A DNA stretch of 64,000 bases, taken from positions 186,001-250,000 of the forward strand of contig NZ_AP025460.1 of assembly GCF_024347315.1 (NCBI RefSeq), in the 5' to 3' direction. Numbering within the stretch: the stretch's first letter is position 1; every line of letters begins with the position of its first letter. Positions 49,141-57,661 of this stretch are shown here, piece by piece. The notes beneath the pieces are model-generated. The model saw only the letters and a list, made by a program, of their open reading frames with translations. It was not told where the DNA came from and did not search any database. Source of the stretch: Vibrio atlanticus (GTDB taxonomy: Bacteria; Pseudomonadota; Gammaproteobacteria; Enterobacterales; Vibrionaceae). The translations under genes were made by a program, and so were the position numbers.

Positions 49141-49920
49141 ATGACCCTTCGTAAGGTGACTCACTTTGTTACAGGAGGCGCAGCTGCTGGCATTTTGAAT
49201 TATCTTCTTGCGCCAGATGAAAAGAAGCGGGTAGTAGAGCTGAGTGACCCGTTGACTTACGGTCCGTTAAATAATTATGGTACGCAGCAGGGAGATGCTC
49301 TACGTAGTAATTGGTTTAGGGGGGTATGTGATCTTATTAATGATCCAGACTTATGGCCATGGTTAGCTGGCCATATAGGACTGCCCATATTGCAGAGCTA
49401 TCAGAACCTCGAATGCGATGGCGATTATGTTGTTTGGGTTGGCCAGTCAGTGGATGAGCAATTAATGTTGCGAGCGCTGTGCTCTGTGCTACCGGAACAA
49501 CGTTTATTTTTAGCCGATGTAACGACAGGTAAGTTGAGCAAAGACACCATGCCAATCGTTGGTGCCTGTTCAGCCGAAGAACTTACTACCGTCATTCCAG
49601 TACCTCTTGATATCTTTCAACAGGTTAAATTAGCCAAAGAATGGGATAGTCTTCTTGTGAGTAGGGATATGGTTCGAACTTGGAACGGTTCCGCAATTGT
49701 ATCCCATGATGAGACGTTTTTTGATGCTGCTCTTCTTGCTGCGATTGGCCCACGAGTTTGTGTTGCAGCAGTAGTCATTGGTCGTGTGCTTGGTGATTAT
49801 GTAGGGCAAGTTGGTGATACTTTTCTCTGTTACAGATTGCGTGTGTTGATCTTGAGAAAAATAGTGCGCTCGGTAGGTGAAGGACCTTTCTTTAGGCGTC
49901 AGTTGAGTCGAGCGTTATGA
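49141..49920 (+). CDS. DUF1835-like protein
   Basis: The 259-residue protein starts THFVTGGAAAGILNYLLAP and has VVELSDPLTYGPLNNYG and VVWVGQSVDEQLML, a pattern resembling the N-terminal domain of DUF1835 proteins. The function of that family is not known. The start at 49141 has GTGAG upstream; a GTG four codons earlier is possible. An IS903-like element begins 9 bases after its stop, so a downstream partner may have been displaced. Confidence 0.65.
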   Translation: MTLRKVTHFVTGGAAAGILNYLLAPDEKKRVVELSDPLTYGPLNNYGTQQGDALRSNWFRGVCDLINDPDLWPWLAGHIGLPILQSYQNLECDGDYVVWVGQSVDEQLMLRALCSVLPEQRLFLADVTTGKLSKDTMPIVGACSAEELTTVIPVPLDIFQQVKLAKEWDSLLVSRDMVRTWNGSAIVSHDETFFDAALLAAIGPRVCVAAVVIGRVLGDYVGQVGDTFLCYRLRVLILRKIVRSVGEGPFFRRQLSRAL

Positions 49921-49929
49921 TATGGGAAG

Positions 49930-50983
49930 GGCTTTGTTGCGTAATTAAATTTAAAGATAGAACTACCCCGTTTCGCGTATTTCTTAATCAATACGACAAG
50001 TTTCAGGCATACCTAACCCAGTAAGCTTGTTCAACGCTTTTATCATCGCGTAAGTTTCACCCACCTGGGCATTGTAATTTCTTAAGCTCAGTTTCCCTCC
50101 TAGCAACTGTTTAACTCGATACATCGCTGTTTCTGAGAGTGAACGTTTGTGGTATCCATACCGCTCTTTCCAATACTTATTTGAGCCGTATAATTTCTGG
50201 CAACCCACGGCGAGATTTCGAGAGTGACCACGCTCCCAGAAGGCTGCCCCTTCTCTTGGGGGAATAAGCGCAATAGCTCCCTTAATCTTAATAGCAGCGT
50301 GACACGCTCTCGTGTCGTAAGCGCCATCACCAGACACCTCAAGGATACTTCGGCGTGTTTGTTTCAGTAAGTTCGGGAGTACTTCTCCATCTGTAACCGT
50401 CGATAAACTTAGCTCAGCGGCAATGATCTCATGAGTGTTGGTATCGACGGCAATATGAAGCTTTCGCCAGACTCTACGCTTGCCATCCGTCCCATGTTTT
50501 TTGACTTTCCATTCACCTTCGCCATAAACCTTAAGGCCAGTAGCATCAATAGCTAGGTGCTGTATCGCTCCTCTCGTTTTAGTCTTAAATGAAACCTCAA
50601 CTTGCTTGGCTCTACGACTGATGCAGGTGTAATGCGGACAACTTAACGGTACATGGGCTAACCTAAATATCGAGTCGATAAATCCTTGCAGCGCTCTCAA
50701 TGGCATAGAAAAAACTCGTTTCACCATGAGTGCTGTCGTGATAGCTAAATCACTGAACCGACGCGGCCTCCCGCGCTTATTCTGTTTGCTTTGCGCCCAG
50801 CCGCTTATCGCCTCTTCATCAATCCAAAAGGTCAGAGAGCCACGGTTAATGAGTGATTGATTGTATTGCTTCCAGTTGGTTGTTTTATAACGAGGTTTAG
50901 GCATAGGGCTACGAGAGGGAGTGAATGTAGCTGATCAGATCGTAGGTTCTGGATTTAGTTCCACTGAATTACGCAACAAAGCC
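49930..50983 (-). mobile_element. IS903-like (IS5 family) insertion sequence, intact
   Basis: The 1,054-bp element has ends that read GGCTTTGTTGCGTAATT inward on both sides, and one intact transposase gene on the minus strand. It is bordered by AAG on both sides (three bases); no 9-bp duplication, usual for IS903, is seen. Other copies in the window are decayed: 26149-27202, 28846-29070 and the pieces at 18567 and 26073. Confidence 0.92.
49984..50904 (-). CDS. IS903-like transposase (IS5 family)
   Basis: The 306-residue DDE transposase begins MPKPRYKTTNWKQYNQSLIN and ends LNKLTGLGMPETCRID. HLAIDATGLKVYGEGEWKVK holds the first Asp, EVSGDGAYDTRACH the second, and the C-terminal SETAMYRVKQLLGGKLSLRN the Glu region. 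It is full length, without lesions, and therefore may still be active and could supply transposase to the decayed copies. Confidence 0.93.
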   Translation of the reverse strand: MPKPRYKTTNWKQYNQSLINRGSLTFWIDEEAISGWAQSKQNKRGRPRRFSDLAITTALMVKRVFSMPLRALQGFIDSIFRLAHVPLSCPHYTCISRRAKQVEVSFKTKTRGAIQHLAIDATGLKVYGEGEWKVKKHGTDGKRRVWRKLHIAVDTNTHEIIAAELSLSTVTDGEVLPNLLKQTRRSILEVSGDGAYDTRACHAAIKIKGAIALIPPREGAAFWERGHSRNLAVGCQKLYGSNKYWKERYGYHKRSLSETAMYRVKQLLGGKLSLRNYNAQVGETYAMIKALNKLTGLGMPETCRID

Positions 50984-51052
50984 AAGTGAAATTGCCAGCT
51001 AATGGGAATAGTCTTGTTGAGAGGTATTTAGATAAGAAGCTATGTCCAGAAG

Positions 51053-51087
51053 CAAAAAAAGAATGGGGATCAATCACGCTCCCCATT
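51053..51087 (-). terminator. Rho-independent terminator of the exported-protein operon
   Basis: Reading leftward, AATGGGGA (51087-51080) pairs with TCCCCATT (51069-51062), followed by CTTTTTTT. It lies 27 bases after the stop of the last gene. Confidence 0.88.
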
Positions 51088-51113
51088 ATCATTTTGAGCC
51101 TTTGCTGGTGGCA

Positions 51114-51350
51114 CTATTTTTCTTTGATGGCTTCACAGCCTTTATGTATCGCAACCGACGATGCCTGTTTACCTGCGTTTAGGGCTGCTTTCACATCCAG
51201 CTTGTATTGAGTGCATTTGCCTACACTGACGTTAACCGCTCCCGTTTCTACCGATGGATTACCTCCAAGCGATCCACCACCTTGAGCCAAAACAAAAGGT
51301 GATGCTAGGGAAGCCAGTAGAACAAGTGTGTTTGTTGTAATGTTTTTCAT
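51114..51350 (-). CDS. Small exported protein (78 residues)
   Basis: A signal peptide (MKNITTNTLVLLASLASPFV, cleaved after about LAQ) is followed by a Gly/Ser-rich start (GGGSLGGNPSVETGAVNV). The mature part has two cysteines, in VGKCTQYKL and HKGCEAI, which could form one disulfide. No family is recognised. It is the last gene of the WYL-regulator operon and ends just before a terminator. Confidence 0.6.
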   Translation of the reverse strand: MKNITTNTLVLLASLASPFVLAQGGGSLGGNPSVETGAVNVSVGKCTQYKLDVKAALNAGKQASSVAIHKGCEAIKEK

Positions 51351-51391
51351 GGTGTGATTCTCACTATAATTTTAAAAAGAAAGTTGTAGGA

Positions 51392-51649
51392 TTAGTTAGA
51401 AGTTTGCTCAACTTCTGGTGAGCATTTATTCTTATCGGAGACCTGACCGTTAAGCTTTCCACACGCATCGGCTGTCCAATGCAGAAGAGCTCCAGCGACA
51501 AGAGTGGATTGAGGACCTTGTTTTCCATTCCAGTGTTTTTCCAGGTGCTCCTTAGAGATGTTTGGTGTTCCACCGAGCGCAGCGTTTGCCATTGATGAAA
51601 CGCTTAGAGAGCTCAATGCAATCGCGATGAGTACGTATGATTTTTTCAT
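51392..51649 (-). CDS. Small exported protein (85 residues)
   Basis: The protein begins with a clear signal peptide (MKKSYVLIAIALSSLSVSSM, then ANA cleavage). The mature part contains ALGGTPNISKEHLEKHW and two cysteines, in ADACGKLNG and KNKCSPEVE. AAGGA precedes the ATG. It resembles its neighbour downstream in size, exported nature and Gly-Gly start, but not clearly in sequence. No family is recognised. Confidence 0.65.
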   Translation of the reverse strand: MKKSYVLIAIALSSLSVSSMANAALGGTPNISKEHLEKHWNGKQGPQSTLVAGALLHWTADACGKLNGQVSDKNKCSPEVEQTSN

Positions 51650-51699
51650 ATTCGATCCTTATTGGTGTTGATAGATAGATGAGTTGTTTTGCTTTCGGT

Positions 51700-52080
51700 T
51701 TAGAAGGTGTAAACAAAGGTGCCAGCCGTTGAAGTGACTTCAATTTCTTTCACGTTATCGACAGTGCAGTTGTTGCTGTATCCCGTGTAGGTTTCCCCGA
51801 ACTTCAATGAAACGTTTCTAGATAGCTCTGAGGCCGTACCAGCAGGAATACGACAATTACCTCGGTTAATCACAACGTCGGTGATGACGGTGTTGTTGGT
51901 GATGGCTTGTAGGTCAAAGACTAAGCTTCCCCAATGAGAGTTGGTGGAGATAGATACTTCTATATCCGCAACGGCTTCAGGAGATTCTTCCTGTTCAGTG
52001 CATCCTGTTGCTCCTATAAACAGGGCCATCGTGACTGCGTATCGAACCGATTGGTTTAGTCGATGTTTTATTTTTGTCAT
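51700..52080 (-). CDS. Putative lipoprotein (126 residues)
   Basis: The N-terminus has a basic start, a hydrophobic core and a lipobox-like IGATGC, so a lipid-anchored protein is expected after cleavage before the Cys. The mature part has an acidic linker (EQEESPEAVADIEV) and beta-strand-rich segments with two further cysteines (NRGNCRIPA and SNNCTVDN). Its ATG overlaps the end of the WYL-type gene (ATGA). The function is unknown. Confidence 0.75.
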   Translation of the reverse strand: MTKIKHRLNQSVRYAVTMALFIGATGCTEQEESPEAVADIEVSISTNSHWGSLVFDLQAITNNTVITDVVINRGNCRIPAGTASELSRNVSLKFGETYTGYSNNCTVDNVKEIEVTSTAGTFVYTF

Positions 52081-52844
52081 GGGTTTACTCTCCTCATTGG
52101 TGAGTGAAATTCTGGGTAGCCTGTTCCTTCGTGAGCCAGCATGAACTGCTCAACATTGAAGTCAGAGGGATAGGTAAATGAAAATGTCGATACACTGGCC
52201 TCATTGATGAGTGGTAAGGCAACGGTGTGTATTGGATGTTGGTTGGATAGCCGAAAGAGCAGCAAGAGCGCGTCACACTGAACCGAGAGTCCCAGTGGTT
52301 CAATGAGCGTTTGCTCTTGCTGCAAAGCTTGGCTAGAGACCTTTAGCATTCGGTTGTTAAGTAATGCTTCATGGACTGACCCTAAGACTTGTTGCTGCTT
52401 GTTACTCCAGCCTCTCGTATTAGGCAGGTTGAGGTGTACTTTACTTAGCCAAAGTCGTTCTTTTGAAATAGCTGAAGCCTTATCCCGTAAGGGTTTGTCT
52501 CTCTCCGAGGGCCGACCCTGTCCATAATTCAGTGCATCAGGAATAAGCGGCTGTAAGTACTTATTAGTCAGTTGCCAATAGAGCATTTCTTGCTTGTTTA
52601 GCTTCAGCAATTGCTCGGATGTTTTTCGGTAAATATGGGGCATGCTCATCGAATTACACTCCACGTTAAACACCTCCACAATGATGTCATCGAGGTAGCG
52701 TTTGATACTGCGCGTGGTGCGGTGGATATCGATTAGGGCTAACTGCTGCTGCAACTCCCTAACAGTGATCCATCGATGTTGAGGAATAAGCATCAGCGTG
52801 TGCAGCAAAGCAGATAAGCCTTCAATGCTGGTTTTATTGCTCAT
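52077..52844 (-). CDS. WYL-domain-type transcriptional regulator
   Basis: The 255-residue protein has an N-terminal winged helix (about 10-55: RWITVRELQQQLALIDIHRT, then TRSIKRYLDDI). A C-terminal WYL-like domain contains LIEPLGLSVQCDALLLLFRL and PIHTVALPLIN; the Trp-Tyr-Leu triplet itself is not kept. WYL regulators often control mobile-element and defence genes. GAGAG precedes the ATG. Two palindromes lie 40-85 bases upstream. It heads an operon with a lipoprotein and two small exported proteins. Confidence 0.78.
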   Translation of the reverse strand: MSNKTSIEGLSALLHTLMLIPQHRWITVRELQQQLALIDIHRTTRSIKRYLDDIIVEVFNVECNSMSMPHIYRKTSEQLLKLNKQEMLYWQLTNKYLQPLIPDALNYGQGRPSERDKPLRDKASAISKERLWLSKVHLNLPNTRGWSNKQQQVLGSVHEALLNNRMLKVSSQALQQEQTLIEPLGLSVQCDALLLLFRLSNQHPIHTVALPLINEASVSTFSFTYPSDFNVEQFMLAHEGTGYPEFHSPMRRVNP

Positions 52845-52883
52845 GACTACTCTCTCAATACATAGCGCTCCACACCGGAGTCG

Positions 52884-52929
52884 GACATTTAATGTCGGGA
52901 GAATAGAGGTGGGTTCGACACATAATGTC
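52884..52929. promoter_or_regulatory. Two operator-like palindromes upstream of the WYL-type gene
   Basis: GACATTTAATGTC (52884-52896) and GACACATAATGTC (52917-52929) are similar near-palindromes with centres 33 bases apart, about three helical turns. They lie directly upstream of the regulator gene. Autoregulation is inferred from position and symmetry. Confidence 0.65.
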
Positions 52930-52981
52930 CAACGGTTAAAGCGCCATCAATCGGCTTAGCGAAAGCGTGAGTCGATTAACA

Positions 52982-53158
52982 TTATCGATGGTTGTTTTTA
53001 TCTCTCAGCTCTGAGATTGCTACTAGTAACCCAATCAGCAGTACCACCAGAAAGCCTAAGGTCGTTAGGGTTCCAATGGCACCAAAGAAAGGGGAAAGAG
53101 AAAGTAACGTGATGAGGGCAGAGATAAGTTTGATGGTTTGTAGGAGAAGGGAAGTCAT
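52982..53158 (-). CDS. Small membrane protein (58 residues)
   Basis: The frame starts with ATG at 53158, three bases after the upstream gene's stop at 53162. It reads MTSLLLQTIKLISALITLLS, then a second hydrophobic segment (TLGFLVVLLIGLLVAI), ending in SELRDKNNHR. Two membrane helices with the small loop PFFGAIG are predicted by eye. It probably belongs to the operon with the DUF2787 genes. No family is recognised. Confidence 0.6.
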   Translation of the reverse strand: MTSLLLQTIKLISALITLLSLSPFFGAIGTLTTLGFLVVLLIGLLVAISELRDKNNHR

Positions 53159-53161
53159 GAG

Positions 53162-53605
53162 TTATTGCGGAGTAAGGGTAATATCGTCGAATGCCTCCAT
53201 CTCAATGTATGCGAGAAAATCACTTTCCCACAATTGATACAGCTCGATAGCCTCACGGTTATCTTTCATTGAAAACCAGCCATGATAGCTGGCAAAACAT
53301 TGACGAGCGCGAAAGTCAAAATCCAAATTCCGTTCAAGCTCAGGGTAGTAGTTCCCCATATAAGAAAAGTCTGTGATGTACTCAACACACCACTCTCCTG
53401 TTGAAGACTGGCAAATAGACATCTCGACAGGGTGAAAGCCACCAGCATCAGCACTATAACTTTTATCACGAAAGTTAAAGACCACATGACGGCTGGTGGA
53501 GAGCGTTTCATTGTTAAGTAAATGAGCCGAGTAACGCGCATTAAGCAACGCATACAGCTTCTTAGAAACAGGTAGGGGTAATGATGTAAAGGCTAATTGG
53601 GACAT
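53162..53605 (-). CDS. DUF2787-family protein, paralogue A
   Basis: The 147-residue protein contains HVVFNFRDKSYSADAGGFHP with VEMSICQSS, then ITDFSYMGNYYPELERNLDF, and ends with a short acidic tail. The DF-[SA]-Y-x-G-x-x-Y-P-E-L-E segment and the GGFHPVE segment are shared with the paralogues at 53652-54089 (partly) and 59620-60060. DUF2787 genes are common in vibrios, often in islands, and have no known function. AGGAGG precedes the ATG. Confidence 0.78.
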   Translation of the reverse strand: MSQLAFTSLPLPVSKKLYALLNARYSAHLLNNETLSTSRHVVFNFRDKSYSADAGGFHPVEMSICQSSTGEWCVEYITDFSYMGNYYPELERNLDFDFRARQCFASYHGWFSMKDNREAIELYQLWESDFLAYIEMEAFDDITLTPQ

Positions 53606-53651
53606 CGACAGTCCTCCTTGTTTAGGGATAAATCAGAAAGTAGGCAGGGGG

Positions 53652-54089
53652 TTATTTAAACGAGCTGACCAACGAGAGTTGCACGCTATCAAAGACGTTT
53701 CGGGTTAGGTGGCGAGTTAATGCATTCACCCAAGCAGAGAGTACCTCTTGCACTTCTGGATGAGATAAATCCGTTGTTCCTGTATCGGGTTGATAGAACC
53801 AACGATTAGCAATATGAAAGTACAGCTCTGGCTCTACTGAAGTACTGTTGTCATTAGGGTAAGAAAAGCTCGCAAAGAACACGATGAACCAAGGCTCTGA
53901 GATTGACTCTCGTTTGAGTTGTATCTCAATCGGGTGCAATCCTTGGCGATGGCGGTAGTAACTCATTTGACGGCAGTTCAGTACCAGTCGCTCAGCATGC
54001 TCAGGTAGTGTGTGACCTGCTAGAAGGCTCTCTAATGACGAGAGCAGTGCATCATTGATGGTGATGTCACCATAGTATTGTTCAATCAT
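53652..54089 (-). CDS. DUF2787-family protein, paralogue B (diverged)
   Basis: The 145-residue protein has the corresponding [20 protein letters not shown] plus EIQLKRESI and [20 protein letters not shown], so the Gly-Gly of the core motif is altered to Gln-Gly and the Tyr-Pro segment is stretched. Its ATG overlaps the stop of radC (ATGA). It is the most diverged of the three DUF2787-type copies. Confidence 0.72.
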   Translation of the reverse strand: MIEQYYGDITINDALLSSLESLLAGHTLPEHAERLVLNCRQMSYYRHRQGLHPIEIQLKRESISEPWFIVFFASFSYPNDNSTSVEPELYFHIANRWFYQPDTGTTDLSHPEVQEVLSAWVNALTRHLTRNVFDSVQLSLVSSFK

Positions 54090-54559
54090 AACCAGCCTCG
54101 TTCAGCAAATGAGGTGCAGGTTTCGCCCGTTACGATATGGTCCAATACGCGCACATCCACCAGCGCTAAAGCGTCTTTGAGTCTTTCGGTGATACGTCTA
54201 TCCGCTTGTGAGGGGGTAGAGTCACCGGAAGGGTGGTTGTGTGCCATAATCACTGCTGCTGCATTCACTTCTAACACCGCTTTTACTACTTCTCTTGGGT
54301 AGACACTGGCGGCATCGACGGTGCCATGAAAGAGCTCTTTAAACTCAATCAATCGGTTTTGGTTATCCAGTAGCAGTAAAGCAAACACTTCACGTTCATA
54401 GCTGCCGAGTTTGCAGCGTACATACTCTTTAGTGGCGTTAGGACTAATTAAGGCATCACCACGTACATAGCGCGTTGCGAGTATCTCAGCGGCATGCTCT
54501 AGGATTTCATTTTCTTGATAGCGCTGTTGTTTTTGGTAATCAGAATTAGGGGTAGTCAT
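54086..54559 (-). CDS. RadC-like JAB/MPN-domain protein
   Basis: The 157-residue protein has the JAMM metal site [16 protein letters not shown], preceded by VIMA and ending with [20 protein letters not shown]. It lacks the N-terminal helix-hairpin-helix part of chromosomal RadC (about 220 residues), as is usual in mobile elements. A DNA-repair role is doubtful; the island type is of unknown function. AGGAG stands before the ATG. Confidence 0.88.
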   Translation of the reverse strand: MTTPNSDYQKQQRYQENEILEHAAEILATRYVRGDALISPNATKEYVRCKLGSYEREVFALLLLDNQNRLIEFKELFHGTVDAASVYPREVVKAVLEVNAAAVIMAHNHPSGDSTPSQADRRITERLKDALALVDVRVLDHIVTGETCTSFAERGWL

Positions 54560-55042
54560 TACGGGCTCCTGTCGGATTCAATGATGGGTATTCACATTGA
54601 TGACATATGCCTGAAAATTTTTGGGGTTAGGGTGCGAAGCGATGGAAGATCATAAGGAAAGATGTGTTATTGAAGAGGGCGTATGGTTTGTTAGCTTTAG
54701 AGGTAGGTTAGAGAGGGAATCTGATGGCGTTAGAATGAGAGAGGGCAGGAGAGAGTCGCTGGTGATCACAATTAATTGAGTTGTTACTCTAAGTGATTTT
54801 TGCCCCATTACGTATATGGAATCCACGTATTTACAAAGTGATTTTGGTAATAAAAGTTAAGATGCGGTCGTATATTCGGCTTCTTATTGAAGGAGCTACC
54901 TTCTAGCCTTTGATGTTTTGCGCACCTACTGTCCTTATCGAGTTAGCAGCTTGCTTAGCATGACAGAATGGCCAGGTTTTCAGTAGGTTGGTCTTACCTT
55001 TTATGCATCATCATTTTGTGAAATTTAAGAGTTTATTAATGA
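54560..55042. other. Gene-free flank of the IS110 element
   Basis: The right part (about 54780-55042) is the 3' non-coding flank of the IS110-type gene. The left part is the promoter region of radC, with ATATGCCTGAAAATTTTTGG near 54606. A 17-bp sequence, TCGCTGGTGATCACAAT at 54756-54772, recurs in inverted orientation at 57690-57706. No gene is seen. Confidence 0.45.
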
Positions 55043-56074
55043 TTAATCGGTGAGTAAAACAGGTTTATATTCAGATTCATACCGTAACATTGCCCATGCA
55101 GTCCGTACCACTTTGTTCGCCAGTGCAATGCAGGCCTTCTTGAATCCGATACGATCTATGATACTCCTCAACCAAGCATCCTTTTGAGTCTTCGGTTTTT
55201 CTGGTAGTCGTCCAACGTAAGACATTGCACCAAGATAGAGAAGGGAGCGTAGCTCTTTCACACCACCGCATTTATCGATCCCAACCATAAAGACCTTACC
55301 ACCTGAACTGTGTTGTTTGGGCGTAAGACCAACAAACGCTGAAGCTTGCCTTCCATTCTTGAACTGCTTTCCATCACCCAGAGTGGTATAAAGCATCGCA
55401 GCTGTTGTTTCACCAACACCTTCAATTTCCATTAATCGTTGGCATGGTTCTATCTGACGGGTTAACGCATTTTTCTCTTTTTCGAACGCGATGAGTTTTG
55501 CTTTCAGTTCTTTATATTGCTCCCACAACATGGACAGAACGGATACAACATTTGCTGGTATTGAGGTCTCTCCATCAAGTACTGTTTGAACCGACGCTTT
55601 TAAACCTTTTTCACCTCTAGGGTTTGCTATCCCGTAGCCCAAAATCGTCCCTCTAATGTGAAGCCCTAAGGAAACCACACTACGAGATAAGAACCTACGG
55701 CTGGTTTCTAATGAATGCATAGATTGTTGTTCTAATGACTTTGGACGGCTGTACTTGATACCAATTTGGATAGCGGCATTAGCGATAGCAAGGGCATCAT
55801 TATGATCAGTTTTATGTCCTTCTAGGTAGCCTTTCACTTTCTTCGGGTTGATAATCCGCACTTCGTGTCCAAACTTTTCAGCTAATTGCCCCCAGTAGTG
55901 GCAGCCGCAACAACCTTCCATGGCGACAATGGAAGGCTTAGCCTTGGCAAGAAACTCTTTCATTTTCTGTCGACTTAAAGGTTTATTGGACAGCATCTCA
56001 CCGTAAATACTGATATGGCAGGCTTGCAGAACATTTTTTGCTAGGTCGATCGCGATAACATTTTTAGTCAACAT
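55043..56074 (-). CDS. IS110-family transposase
   Basis: The 343-residue protein has a RuvC-like DEDD domain (KNVIAIDLAKNVLQACHISI, then SIVAMEGCCGCHYWGQLAEK and YLEGHKTDHNDALAIANAA) and a C-terminal transposase-20 domain (RLMEIEGVGETTAAMLYTTL, then QASAFVGLTPKQHSSGGKV). IS110-type recombinases move by an RNA-guided route that uses a bridge RNA from the element's flank. The start at 56074 has GAGGG upstream; a longer in-frame ATG is not needed. Confidence 0.93.
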   Translation of the reverse strand: MLTKNVIAIDLAKNVLQACHISIYGEMLSNKPLSRQKMKEFLAKAKPSIVAMEGCCGCHYWGQLAEKFGHEVRIINPKKVKGYLEGHKTDHNDALAIANAAIQIGIKYSRPKSLEQQSMHSLETSRRFLSRSVVSLGLHIRGTILGYGIANPRGEKGLKASVQTVLDGETSIPANVVSVLSMLWEQYKELKAKLIAFEKEKNALTRQIEPCQRLMEIEGVGETTAAMLYTTLGDGKQFKNGRQASAFVGLTPKQHSSGGKVFMVGIDKCGGVKELRSLLYLGAMSYVGRLPEKPKTQKDAWLRSIIDRIGFKKACIALANKVVRTAWAMLRYESEYKPVLLTD

Positions 56075-56159
56075 ATTGGAACCCTCGTTATAACTGCACT
56101 CTGCTAAGTGTAGATTGGCAGAGAGGGAGTGGATTCCATACATCAAGCCAGAACACGAA

Positions 56160-56190
56160 AAAGAGGCTGATAATTCAGCCTCTAGATTTT
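56160..56190. terminator. Hairpin in the IS110 5' flank
   Basis: GAGGCTGA and TCAGCCTC pair around TAAT (about 56163-56182), with TTTTTG on the plus-strand side. It may be a terminator or part of an RNA structure of the element. Confidence 0.5.
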
Positions 56191-56234
56191 TGCCAGTGCG
56201 CACTAAGTGCCGTTATGTTAAATAAATAAAACTA

Positions 56235-56606
56235 CTAGTCTACCGTGCTAAACGTGTATCCATCACGAGGGATAAACGGAGCTCGGAAATCACCTTTTAA
56301 AAAGTAATAGATATCTTGTGAGTTATCATGGACAACATCGTAGCAACTTTCCCCATTACCGAAGTTTGAACAATATTGACTATTTTTAATTCGCCATGTG
56401 CCTTCGCTAGGTTTTACATCACCACTACTCATCCACCACGTTGTGCCTGAATCGGAAAAATATTGGACTGTTTTTTTTCCGTAATGAACACCATGAAGCG
56501 TATTATTGCTAAGCAACAAGTCTAATTCAGGTGAATTAACCGGCACTTCTTTAGCTAAAACAGAAAATGTCACTCCTAGAAGTGCAACTGCAATGATTTT
56601 TTTCAT
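56235..56606 (-). CDS. Small exported protein (123 residues)
   Basis: A signal peptide (MKKIIAVALLGVTFSVLAKE) is followed by LLLSNNTLHGVHYGKKTVQY, then SDSGTTWWMSSGDVKPSEGT with WRIKNSQYCSNFGNGESC. The NT-G, D-G-T, G-x-W and C pattern resembles small periplasmic proteins of the DUF995 kind; I do not insist on it. It lies between the IS110 element and the group II intron fragment, and its original neighbours are unknown. Confidence 0.65.
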   Translation of the reverse strand: MKKIIAVALLGVTFSVLAKEVPVNSPELDLLLSNNTLHGVHYGKKTVQYFSDSGTTWWMSSGDVKPSEGTWRIKNSQYCSNFGNGESCYDVVHDNSQDIYYFLKGDFRAPFIPRDGYTFSTVD

Positions 56607-56678
56607 TTATATCTCCATTATCCTTATTATTACGTTACACAATATAAAACAAATTTATATTTAACACCAATTGAAAAA

Positions 56679-57551
56679 TTGACACATCGGATCTTGGGAT
56701 TTTGCGCCCCAGCTGTGTCGCAAAGTGAGGGTGAAGTACAGTTATTTTATCGTACGGAAGAAGGCACGCCACAAGGTGGCATAATTTCTCCAACGTTAAT
56801 GCTAATAACTCTCGCAGGGCTTGAACAACAAATAAAGTCTTTGGCTCTCAAGAAGAAAGCAAGAGCCAACTTTATTGGATACGCTGATGATTTTGTTGTC
56901 ACTTGTACATCAAAGGATGTATTAGAGAACGACATAAAGCCATTGATTACTGAATTTCTACTAGAAAGAGGTCTAACACTTTCCGATGAAAAAACACGCA
57001 CAACTCATATTGATGATGGTTTCGATTTTCTAGGGTTTAACCACAGAAAATACAAAGGAAAGCTACTCATAAAACCGAGTAAAACCAATGTACTGTCATT
57101 CTTAAGTAACTTGCGTAGACTCATCAAAACTCACGCAACGATCCCCGTAAATAACCTTATCAAAATGATAAACCCCAAAATACGGGGATGGGCGAATTAC
57201 TATCGCCACTGTGTTGCCAAACGAGTTTTCGGATACGTTGGACACCAACTATTCCAAGCATTATGGCTCTGGGCTGTTAGGCGTCACCCAACTAAATCAA
57301 AAGATTGGGTCACCCATAAGTACTTCATCAACCGAAAAGGCCAGTGGCAATTTCACGGTTGGCAGAAGATCATGAATATGGATTGTCACTTCAATCTGTT
57401 CCAAATAGCGAAAGTGCCCATCGAGCGACACGTAAAAATCAAGAATGCAGCGACCCCTTTTGACCCTCAATACCAAGAATATTTGGTGAAGAGAAAATCT
57501 AAAAGGCTAGCCCGTAACTCTTGGAAAGAGCCTGTCCCGACTGCGTTATAA
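56679..57551 (+). pseudogene. Group II intron reverse transcriptase/maturase, 5'-truncated
   Basis: About 290 residues from the middle and end of the protein remain. EEGTPQGGIISPTLM is a reverse-transcriptase block, FIGYADDFVVTCT holds the YADD catalytic site, and the maturase part includes NYYRHCVAKRVFGYVGHQLF. The N-terminal fingers and all of the 5' intron RNA domains are missing, so it cannot splice. Confidence 0.85.
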
Positions 57552-57586
57552 GTTGCTGGGTATCAATGATGCCTTAGTGGAGGCTT

Positions 57587-57661
57587 GAGCCGTATGCAGT
57601 GAAAGTTGCACGTACGGTTCTTAGAGGGGCGGCACTTGGTAACAAGTGTCGTCTACTCGAC
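57587..57661 (+). ncRNA. Group II intron domains V and VI
   Basis: The 34-base domain V (57587-57620) begins GAGCCGTATGC, has a GAAA tetraloop and ends ACGTACGGTTC. Domain VI follows (57621-57661) with a GGCACTTG/CAAGTGTC stem and ends CTACTCGAC. The 3' splice site is therefore near 57661. Confidence 0.85.

Noticed and set aside
49921..50992. A 9-bp target duplication around the intact IS903-like element
   Set aside because: The flanks share only AAG; the nine bases on each side do not match.
50986..51210. A 74-codon plus-strand frame after the IS903-like element
   Set aside because: It runs through the terminator of the opposite operon and overlaps the 78-residue exported-protein gene; there is no ribosome site.
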